Shown: positions 1 through 5,877 of the stretch, piece after piece | How the letters are laid out: every line of letters begins with the position of its first letter | Position numbering within the stretch: position 1 is the first letter of the stretch | Assembly (NCBI GenBank): GCA_029978815.1 | Contig: JAPOIQ010000059.1 | Location: forward strand, 1 to 6,712 | Direction of reading: 5' to 3' | Source of the DNA: a bacterium | GTDB taxonomy: Bacteria > Actinomycetota > Acidimicrobiia > Acidimicrobiales > Ilumatobacteraceae | DNA: 6,712 bases | Position numbers and translations under genes: made by a program | Notes under the pieces: generated by a model | Told to the model about the DNA's origin: nothing | What the model saw: the letters and a program-made list of their open reading frames with translations, nothing else | Databases searched by the model: none

Positions 1-1256
1 ACTTCTGCCCAGTCACCAGGAATTGAATAGCGAACGCCATCGATGATCTGGAAAGTTGCCGCCGACTTTTCCTCATCTTTGTAGTAGCCGATTGGCGTTC
101 GGCCTCGAAGTGCAACTCGGCCTCGCTCGCCTGAACCTGGTTCCACATCTCTGCCATCTTCTGTAACGACACGAGTGTTTGGCCCGAGAGAGAAACTTCC
201 CGTACCAGACTCAGCGGAATCTTTTGTTGACACGTTGCTTGCCATTCCGATGGCTTCACTTGATCCAAGGGAGTCAACCATGATGAGCCGGTCGTTATGA
301 CGCAATAGTCCTTCTTTGGTTTCACGCGACCACATCACGCCGGAAGAAATGATGACCCGAAGGCTCGAAAGATTCCAGCGATTTGGTTCTGCGTCGAGCG
401 CGCGGAGCATCGGTTTCGCAAATGCATCCCCAACGATTGAGATTGAGTTGATCTTTGCCGACTCAATCGTCGTGAGCAGTTCCTCCACATCAAAATTACG
501 TCCTGTGAGTGTTGTGGTTGATCCGCCGAGCAGCATGGTTGAAAGCGAATTGAAAAAGCCGGTTCCGTGCATGAGTGGTGCCCCAGGCAATCCCTTTGGT
601 CCGGCTCCAGACAGACGCTCAGCTGCCGCACCCGGCATCGGCGTGTCAGGAAGTTTGTTTCGATTGCTCGACTCGAGAGCACCCACAAGGTCGTCTTGGC
701 GCCACATCACGCCTTTTGGCATGCCGGTCGTTCCGCCGGTGTAGAGGAGCATGAGATGGTCGCCGCTACGTCCCCAAGGGCCCTCGACGTTGCCGTCGGT
801 TGATTCCGCTGCGACCAACTCGTAGTCGGTTGCCCGTTCCGGGCATGGGTACGAATTGTCATCCACCCAGAGCCAAGCACGAATCTTTGGGAGCCGATCT
901 CTGATCTCTTCAATCTGAGGAAGAAACGTTGCGTGGAAGACGACCGCACATACGTCGGCATTATCCCAGAGGTACACCAACTCGTCTGCTGCGTATCTGT
1001 AGTTGGTGTTGACGATTGCGAAACCCGCCTTGAATGAGGCGAATACGCTTTCCATGTAGTGAGGAGAGTTGTACAGGTACTGCGCGACCTTGTCCTGCTC
1101 GATCAGCCCAGCACCTAGAAGGTATTTCGCCACTCCATTCGCGCGGCTGTTCATCTCACTCCACGAAAGTGTGGCATCGCCGTGAGCGAGTGCAGGTGCC
1201 TGCGGAATCGCTTCAGCAATGTCTTCAAAGATATTTGCGATGTTCCAACCGTTCAC
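1..1256 (-). CDS. AMP-forming acyl-CoA synthetase, FadD19-like (3' end cut by the window edge)
   Basis: Predicted to activate a carboxylic acid to its acyl-CoA through an acyl-adenylate, in the cytoplasm. The reverse-strand frame is open for 418 codons from a GTG at 1256 and leaves the window. Visible ANL-superfamily motifs are the phosphate-binding loop YTGGTTGMPKG (residues 172-182), an acyl-pocket segment GAPLMHGTGFF (225-235), the adenine-binding motif DSLGSSEA (328-335), GYYKDEEKSAATF (390-402) and the ribose-binding aspartate in PGDWAE (413-418). From memory these resemble mycobacterial FadD19-type synthetases, some of which act on steroid side chains; the substrate here is unknown. About 110-130 C-terminal residues, including the hinge and catalytic lysine, are missing only because of the window edge. 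GTG is chosen because the N-terminus WNIANIFEDIAEAIP fits the family and no better start lies between it and the upstream in-frame stop near 1330. No clear ribosome binding site is seen. It is divergent from the dehydrogenase-like gene. Confidence 0.93.
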   Translation of the reverse strand, partial: MNGWNIANIFEDIAEAIPQAPALAHGDATLSWSEMNSRANGVAKYLLGAGLIEQDKVAQYLYNSPHYMESVFASFKAGFAIVNTNYRYAADELVYLWDNADVCAVVFHATFLPQIEEIRDRLPKIRAWLWVDDNSYPCPERATDYELVAAESTDGNVEGPWGRSGDHLMLLYTGGTTGMPKGVMWRQDDLVGALESSNRNKLPDTPMPGAAAERLSGAGPKGLPGAPLMHGTGFFNSLSTMLLGGSTTTLTGRNFDVEELLTTIESAKINSISIVGDAFAKPMLRALDAEPNRWNLSSLRVIISSGVMWSRETKEGLLRHNDRLIMVDSLGSSEAIGMASNVSTKDSAESGTGSFSLGPNTRVVTEDGRDVEPGSGERGRVALRGRTPIGYYKDEEKSAATFQIIDGVRYSIPGDWAE

Positions 1257-1318
1257 CGTTGAGACGGTAGCGGCCGTGTGGCGCTTGCGCGAAGTTCCCG
1301 ACGGCGTGATCGCACCAG
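1257..1318. promoter_or_regulatory. Divergent intergenic region, presumed to hold both promoters
   Basis: This 62-base gap separates the start of the minus-strand synthetase from the start of the plus-strand dehydrogenase-like gene, so promoters for both are expected here or just inside the coding ends. No convincing -35/-10 pair can be read by eye. At its left edge, ACCGT-TGAG-ACGGT (1255-1268) is a short perfect inverted repeat overlapping the synthetase GTG start, and ACCGTT occurs twice with a 7-base period (1248-1253 and 1255-1260). A weak symmetric stretch CTTGCGCGAAG lies near the middle. Any of these could be an operator, but all are short enough to arise by chance. Confidence 0.35.
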
Positions 1319-2485
1319 TTGCTCATCTACTCTTTGGAGGTGGAACGCTCTTCGTACAGCGACTGGCTCACTGACAGTCTCCTCGACGCAATCGATCGGG
1401 TTGCTCCATGCGTATGTGACCACGCCGATGAAGCTGACGAGCAGCGAAGACTTTCGTCTCCAACCGTTGAAGACCTCAGTAAAGAAGGCTTCCTGTCGCT
1501 GTTGCTGCCGCGTGATATCGGCGGAGCGGGTCACCAACCTTCGGCGGCGCTTGCTGCAATCAGTGCAATCGGAGCACTCGATGGTGCGGCCGGTTGGTGT
1601 TCGATGATCTCCTCTACAACCTGCCTTCTTGCGGGCTTCCTTGACCAAGAGACAGCAGCCTCCACGTTCGGTGGAGCCACGGCGGTTGGGGGAGTGTTCG
1701 CTCCGAATGGAACGGGTCGTCGTATCGACGGCGGGGTGGTGGTGTCGGGTCGTTGGCAGTGGGGAAGTGGTTTGCACCACTGTGACTGGATTGTTGCTGG
1801 GGTCTCTCTCGACGACGGAGATCGTGTGACCGTCGTCGTACCGAAGTCTGAGGTGGCCTTGGACGACACGTGGCAGACCGTTGGCATGCGCGGAACTGGC
1901 TCAGTCGATTTCACAATTGAAAATGCTGAGGTTTCGGAGCGAAGGATTATTCCTCAGATCGGCGCCTCGCCGATCTCGTCAGACCCTGTTGTGAGGCTCC
2001 CAAATTTCTCGATTCTGGGGGCGGGCGTTGCAGCAGTCGCGCTCGGTGTTGCGGAACGTGCATGGTCGGAATCGGTCAGTCTTGCAAATGAGCGTTCACC
2101 GCAATTTTCGAGTCGTTTGCTTGCTCAGCAGCCTTCGGTGCAAGCAACAATCGCGCGCTCACGGTCACGCCTCGACGCGGCCGGCGGCGAACTTTTTAGA
2201 AGTGTCGACGCAGCCTATGAATTGGTGCTTGCTGGCGAAAAAGTTCCTGTTGCTGCGCGCGTCCGAATTCGTGGAGCAGCAGCACTCGCCGTGGAGGAAG
2301 CCTCTGCAGTTGCTCATGAGATGTTTCGCCTTGCGGGAGGAGCAGCCGTGTATGACACGAGCGTGTTAGGGCGCTGCTTGAGAAATCTCTCTGTCATCCC
2401 GCAACACATCATGGTCGCGCCCCGATTGTTTGAAACCCTTGGCCGACATCATCTCGGTCTTGAATTCGAATCGTCGATGATCTAA
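1319..2485 (+). CDS. Acyl-CoA dehydrogenase / flavin-dependent monooxygenase family protein
   Basis: A flavoprotein of the acyl-CoA dehydrogenase fold, 388 residues, about the usual length. The N-terminal helical domain has the hallmark GFLSLLLPRDIGGAG (57-71) and DGAAGWCSMIS (88-98). The middle beta domain has GVFAPNG (125-131), an SGRWQWGSG segment (143-151) and GMRGTGSVDF (189-198). The C-terminal helical part ends with a RNLSVIPQH stretch (355-363). This pattern fits the type-2 C-terminal subgroup (Pfam Acyl-CoA_dh_2 type), which includes HsaA- and DszC-like monooxygenases as well as uncharacterised dehydrogenases; sequence alone does not decide between oxidation of an acyl-CoA and hydroxylation. 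The start is uncertain: TTG 1319 is the first possible start after the in-frame stop at 1307, with TTG 1334 and GTG 1340 as alternatives, and none has a well-spaced ribosome binding site. It is divergent from an acyl-CoA synthetase and 11 bases before a nitroreductase gene, suggesting a shared catabolic role (inference). Confidence 0.87.
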   Translation: MLIYSLEVERSSYSDWLTDSLLDAIDRVAPCVCDHADEADEQRRLSSPTVEDLSKEGFLSLLLPRDIGGAGHQPSAALAAISAIGALDGAAGWCSMISSTTCLLAGFLDQETAASTFGGATAVGGVFAPNGTGRRIDGGVVVSGRWQWGSGLHHCDWIVAGVSLDDGDRVTVVVPKSEVALDDTWQTVGMRGTGSVDFTIENAEVSERRIIPQIGASPISSDPVVRLPNFSILGAGVAAVALGVAERAWSESVSLANERSPQFSSRLLAQQPSVQATIARSRSRLDAAGGELFRSVDAAYELVLAGEKVPVAARVRIRGAAALAVEEASAVAHEMFRLAGGAAVYDTSVLGRCLRNLSVIPQHIMVAPRLFETLGRHHLGLEFESSMI

Positions 2486-2490
2486 AGGAG
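2484..2490 (+). promoter_or_regulatory. Ribosome binding site of the nitroreductase gene
   Basis: AAAGGAG is a strong Shine-Dalgarno match placed 6 bases before the ATG at 2497. It overlaps the last two bases of the preceding TAA stop, so translation of the two genes is probably coupled. It is the best ribosome binding site in the window and fixes the start, although a second in-frame ATG lies three codons in. Confidence 0.75.
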
Positions 2491-2496
2491 CTCAGC

Positions 2497-3150
2497 ATGG
2501 ACGCAATGGAAGCAATATTGACGACGAGAGCTATGCGGCGGTACTCCGATGCACCTGTTCCCGAGGACCTTGTCATGCAGTGCCTGGAGGCCGCCCAACA
2601 AGCTCCCTCGGGCGGCAATGTTCAACCGCAGCAGTATGTCGTGGTCCGGTCGCCAGAGGTGCGACGTGCTCTTGCGGATGTCTACCAGAAAGCCTTTGAT
2701 CGATATGAGAGATGTCTTCCGACGCCTGTATTTCGTTCAGAGGCAGAGCGCGCGACCTATGAGCGAACCCGAAAAGCCTCACAAGATCTCGCCCAAACGA
2801 TCGGGGATGTTCCAGTCCATGTTCTGTTTTTGCAACCGATCATCCCTTGGGGATTTACCGATGAGGAAGGTGTAGTCGATATCGGCCGACTCGATGGCAG
2901 TGTGTTTCCTGCTGTGCAGAATTTCTGCATTGCTGCACGGAGCCTCGGACTTGGCACTGCCTTCACAACGGTCATCCGCGTGTATCAGAGCGAGGCTCTA
3001 GAGGTAATCGGTGCAGATCCTGCACGCTTTGAGATTGCCGCACACATTCCTCTTGGGTATCCGACGGGAAACTTTGGGCGCGCCCCGCGCAAGGACGTTC
3101 GGCGGTCGATCCATCTCGATCGCTACGGTGAACGCCCAACGCTCGACTAA
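2497..3150 (+). CDS. Nitroreductase-family FMN-dependent oxidoreductase
   Basis: A 217-residue protein of the nitroreductase family: homodimeric FMN enzymes that use NAD(P)H to reduce nitro groups, quinones, enones or flavins. The N-terminus TTRAMRRYSDAPVP (9-22) holds the arginines that normally contact the FMN phosphate. APSGGNVQPQQY (36-47) is the conserved flavin-binding segment. The later SLGLGTAFTT and HIPLGYPTG segments match the family's second FMN-contacting region and C-terminal strand. The length is typical. The gene follows the dehydrogenase-like gene by 11 bases with a strong ribosome binding site, so the two are very likely co-transcribed. It may act on the same pathway or supply reduced flavin to the neighbour, but the substrate cannot be deduced. 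The family is far too broad for a gene symbol. The next gene starts 20 bases downstream. Confidence 0.9.
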   Translation: MDAMEAILTTRAMRRYSDAPVPEDLVMQCLEAAQQAPSGGNVQPQQYVVVRSPEVRRALADVYQKAFDRYERCLPTPVFRSEAERATYERTRKASQDLAQTIGDVPVHVLFLQPIIPWGFTDEEGVVDIGRLDGSVFPAVQNFCIAARSLGLGTAFTTVIRVYQSEALEVIGADPARFEIAAHIPLGYPTGNFGRAPRKDVRRSIHLDRYGERPTLD

Positions 3151-3170
3151 CTCGATAGCGTCCTCTCCTT

Positions 3171-5006
3171 GTGCCCCCCACCTCGAGGAGAGAAGATCTC
3201 CGAAACATTGCCATCGTCGCCCACGTAGACCACGGGAAGACGACCCTCGTCGATTCGATGCTCCAGCAATCAGGAGCGTTCCGTTCGAATGAGGCTGTCG
3301 CAGAGCGGGTGATGGATTCGATGGATCTCGAGCGTGAGAAGGGAATCACCATTCTTGCGAAGAACACATCGCTCGTTTGGAATGGCACCACCCTCAACAT
3401 TGTTGACACCCCGGGGCACGCCGATTTTGGTGGTGAAGTTGAGAGAGCCCTCACCATGGTTGACGGCATCATTTTGCTTGTTGACGCTGCCGAAGGACCG
3501 CTGCCGCAAACGCGCTTCGTTTTGCGAAAGGCGCTTGCGCAACGTCTTCCTGTCATTCTCGTCATCAACAAGGTTGACCGACCTGATGCCCGTATTTCAG
3601 CGGTCGTCGACGAGGTGTACGAGTTGTTCCTCGATCTTGATGCCAATGCAGATCAGCTTGACTTTCCAATTATCTACTCGTCGGGACGTGCCGGATGGGC
3701 CACCTCCGTAGCGAACGAGACTGGCAACGACCTGACACCACTGTTTGACGTCATCCTGTCGACCGTTCCGGCTCCTGCGTTCACCCCTGGCGCTCCATTG
3801 CAAGCCTGGGTCACCAACCTCGATGCGAGTCCTTATCTTGGGCGGCTAGCCCTGTGTCGTGTCGTTGAGGGTGAGATCCGCCGTGGTCAGCAGGTTGCGT
3901 GGTGTCGCGCGGATGGCTCTATTGAACGCGCGAAAGTTGCAGAGCTATTCCTAACGCAGCACCTTGAGCGTGTTTCAGTCGAATCGGCTTCAGCGGGTGA
4001 CCTCGTTGCCGTCGCCGGAATTGACGACATCACGATCGGTGAAACACTTGCTGATGTTGATCAGCCAGTCGCGTTACCTCGTATCACGGTTGATGAACCG
4101 GCTCTGTCGATGACAATCGGGATCAACACCTCTCCGCTAGCCGGGCGCGATGGCAGCCGATTGACCGCTCGACTGGTAAAGAGCCGCCTCGACCAAGAGC
4201 TCGTCGGAAACGTTTCACTTCGGGTTCATCAGACCGATCGGCCAGATGCGTGGGAAGTGCTCGCTCGTGGCGAGCTGCAACTCGCAATTCTCATTGAAAC
4301 GATGAGGCGCGAAGGTTTTGAACTCACCGTTGGAAAACCGGAGGTCGTAACTCGAATGGTTGATGACAAGCGTCATGAGCCTGTCGAACGCGTCACGATT
4401 GACGTCCCAGAGGAACATCTCGGAACGATTACGCAGCTGTTGGCCGTTCGCCGAGGTCGCATGGAAAATATGGCCAACCATGGCCTCGGCTGGGTCAGGC
4501 TGGAGTACCTCGTGCCTGCAAGAGGGCTGATTGGATTTAGGACCGAGTTTCTCACTGAGACGCGCGGAACCGGCGTGATCAGCCATGTGTTCGAGGGTTA
4601 TGAGCCGTGGGCTGGTGAGATCCGTTCTCGAGAACGCGGTTCGCTTGTGGCAGACCGTAAAGGCCCCGCAACCACCTACGCGATGATCAATCTGCAAGAG
4701 CGCTCAACGATGCTCATCCCGCCTGGTACCGAGGTGTACGAGGGGATGATCATCGGTGAGAACTCTCGCGCCGGCGATATGGAAGTCAATATCTGCCGCG
4801 AGAAAAAACTCACCAACATGCGAGCCTCATCGGCCGATGAAACAGTGAAACTCACGCCTTATCGTCAACTGTCACTTGAACAAGCCCTCGAATTCATCGC
4901 CGGTGACGAATGTGTGGAGGTGACACCTTCACACGTGCGGCTCCGGAAGGTGTACCTCGATCCGCAGGAGCGAATCCGTCACGCTCGCGCTCGAGCATCG
5001 TCCTAA
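3171..5006 (+). CDS. typA: Ribosome-associated translational GTPase TypA/BipA
   Basis: TypA (BipA) is an EF-G-like GTPase that binds the 70S ribosome and assists 50S assembly and growth under cold or stress. At 611 residues it has the normal length. The GTPase motifs are intact: G1 AHVDHGKT (17-24), the switch I segment REKGITI (55-61), G3 DTPGH (79-83), G4 NKVD (133-136) and the G5 region SSGRAGWA (170-177). Domain II (about 200-300), domain III (about 305-390), domain V (about 400-480) and the TypA-specific C-terminal domain follow, the last recognisable by YLVPARGLIGFRTEF, GENSRAGDMEVN and KLTPYRQLSLEQALEFI. GTG at 3171 is the only usable start, since an in-frame TAG lies at 3156. The bases before it are pyrimidine-rich with no Shine-Dalgarno site, so translation may depend on coupling to the nitroreductase gene or on a leaderless transcript. 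LarE follows after 31 bases. Confidence 0.98.
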   Translation: MPPTSRREDLRNIAIVAHVDHGKTTLVDSMLQQSGAFRSNEAVAERVMDSMDLEREKGITILAKNTSLVWNGTTLNIVDTPGHADFGGEVERALTMVDGIILLVDAAEGPLPQTRFVLRKALAQRLPVILVINKVDRPDARISAVVDEVYELFLDLDANADQLDFPIIYSSGRAGWATSVANETGNDLTPLFDVILSTVPAPAFTPGAPLQAWVTNLDASPYLGRLALCRVVEGEIRRGQQVAWCRADGSIERAKVAELFLTQHLERVSVESASAGDLVAVAGIDDITIGETLADVDQPVALPRITVDEPALSMTIGINTSPLAGRDGSRLTARLVKSRLDQELVGNVSLRVHQTDRPDAWEVLARGELQLAILIETMRREGFELTVGKPEVVTRMVDDKRHEPVERVTIDVPEEHLGTITQLLAVRRGRMENMANHGLGWVRLEYLVPARGLIGFRTEFLTETRGTGVISHVFEGYEPWAGEIRSRERGSLVADRKGPATTYAMINLQERSTMLIPPGTEVYEGMIIGENSRAGDMEVNICREKKLTNMRASSADETVKLTPYRQLSLEQALEFIAGDECVEVTPSHVRLRKVYLDPQERIRHARARASS

Positions 5007-5026
5007 ACAGCCGACGCTGATCTGGC

Positions 5027-5035
5027 AGGATGGAG
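5027..5035 (+). promoter_or_regulatory. Probable ribosome binding site of larE
   Basis: AGGATGGAG lies just before the GTG at 5038. Its AGGA part ends 7 bases before the start codon, a good spacing, while the GGAG part is only 2 bases away and probably too close. This supports GTG 5038 over the internal ATG before the SGGADS loop. An ATG at 5030 is in another frame. Confidence 0.5.
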
Positions 5036-5037
5036 TT

Positions 5038-5877
5038 GTGGGTCCGACCTCTGCAAGTCCGATACTGAGCGACGCGCTGTCTCTCAAACTGGAAGCTTTG
5101 CGAGGTGTCCTTCTCGAGATGGGCCGCGTTGTCGTCGCATTTAGTGGCGGAGCGGATTCAGCCCTTCTTGCATATGTTGCGGCGTCGACTGCGGGCGTGA
5201 CTGCGACTGCGGTGACTGCAGTGTCTCCGTCACTTGCTGGTTCTGAATTCGATGACTGCTCGCGGCTTGCTGAGGAGTGGAATTTGGACTGGGTGGCGGT
5301 GACCACAGACGAAATGGAACAGGCTGCGTACCGGCGCAATGACATTGACCGTTGCTTCCACTGTAAATCTGCGCTGATGGAGGCGCTAGAGCCCTATGTG
5401 GAGAGTGGTGCAACCGTTGTCCTTGGTGTCAACGTGGATGATCTCAGTGATCATCGCCCCGGCCAGGTTGCGGCATCTGAAGCGGGGGCGCGATTCCCGT
5501 TCGTGGAAGTATCGCTCACGAAAGCAGAGATTCGCGATCTGTCCTTTGCATGTGGTCTTGAAACGTGGGACAAGCCGGCTGCAGCATGTTTGGCAAGCCG
5601 AATTCCCTTTGGTACAGAAGTAACGGTGGAGATTCTCTCTAAGGTTGAGCGTGCGGAACAAGTGCTCCACGACATCGGAATTCGTTCTTGTCGGGTACGG
5701 CATCATGGTGAAGTTGCCCGCATCGAGGTTGAGCCTCGCGATCTACCGGCGGTAATTGAAGCCCGTTTACATATTGAAGAACGACTGCGTTCATTGGGGT
5801 TTCGCTACGTCACCGTTGATCTCGGTGGCTTTCGATCAGGGTCGTTGAATCCGGATGGATCAACTTCTCGTACCTGA
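5038..5877 (+). CDS. larE: ATP-dependent sulfur transferase LarE (nickel-pincer cofactor synthesis)
   Basis: LarE adenylates a carboxylate of pyridinium-3,5-biscarboxylate mononucleotide and replaces it with a thiocarboxylate, making the nickel-pincer nucleotide of lactate racemase (LarA) and relatives with LarB and LarC. The 279-residue length is typical. Visible features are the PP-loop SGGADS (36-41), NDIDRCFHCK (101-110), the GVNVDD segment (130-135), the RPGQVAASEAG region (140-150), the cysteine-bearing KPAAACLASRIPFG (179-192), SCRVRHHGEVARIEVE (217-232) and GFRSGSLN (264-271, one intervening G before). C184 is the candidate sacrificial cysteine. C106 and C109 make a nearby CxxC, so the protein could be of the iron-sulfur-cluster type reported for some LarE homologs. 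The GTG start is supported by AGGA at 7 bases. It lies 31 bases after typA, and its 3' end overlaps the acyltransferase gene by 23 bases. larB, larC and larA are not in the window. Confidence 0.92.
   Translation: MGPTSASPILSDALSLKLEALRGVLLEMGRVVVAFSGGADSALLAYVAASTAGVTATAVTAVSPSLAGSEFDDCSRLAEEWNLDWVAVTTDEMEQAAYRRNDIDRCFHCKSALMEALEPYVESGATVVLGVNVDDLSDHRPGQVAASEAGARFPFVEVSLTKAEIRDLSFACGLETWDKPAAACLASRIPFGTEVTVEILSKVERAEQVLHDIGIRSCRVRHHGEVARIEVEPRDLPAVIEARLHIEERLRSLGFRYVTVDLGGFRSGSLNPDGSTSRT

Noticed and set aside
316..744. A plus-strand open frame (142 codons) opposite the acyl-CoA synthetase
   Set aside because: The minus strand carries the phosphate-binding loop and other synthetase motifs without interruption; the plus-strand product is Ser/Pro/Val-rich and unlike any family I recognise.
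1253..1780. A minus-strand open frame (175 codons) opposite the dehydrogenase-like gene
   Set aside because: Its product is Arg/Ser/Thr-rich with no motif, and the plus strand has clear acyl-CoA dehydrogenase family motifs over the same bases.
2972..3646. A long minus-strand open frame (224 codons) across the nitroreductase end and typA start
   Set aside because: It lies opposite two strongly supported genes, spans their junction, and its translation is low-complexity Arg/Ser-rich with no recognisable domain. It is an antisense artefact of codon bias.
4215..4697. A minus-strand open frame (160 codons) inside typA
   Set aside because: It lies wholly opposite the conserved C-terminal half of TypA and has no domain signature.
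5007..5037. Possible terminator between typA and larE
   Set aside because: The 31-base gap has no stable inverted repeat or T-run, and includes the larE ribosome binding site.
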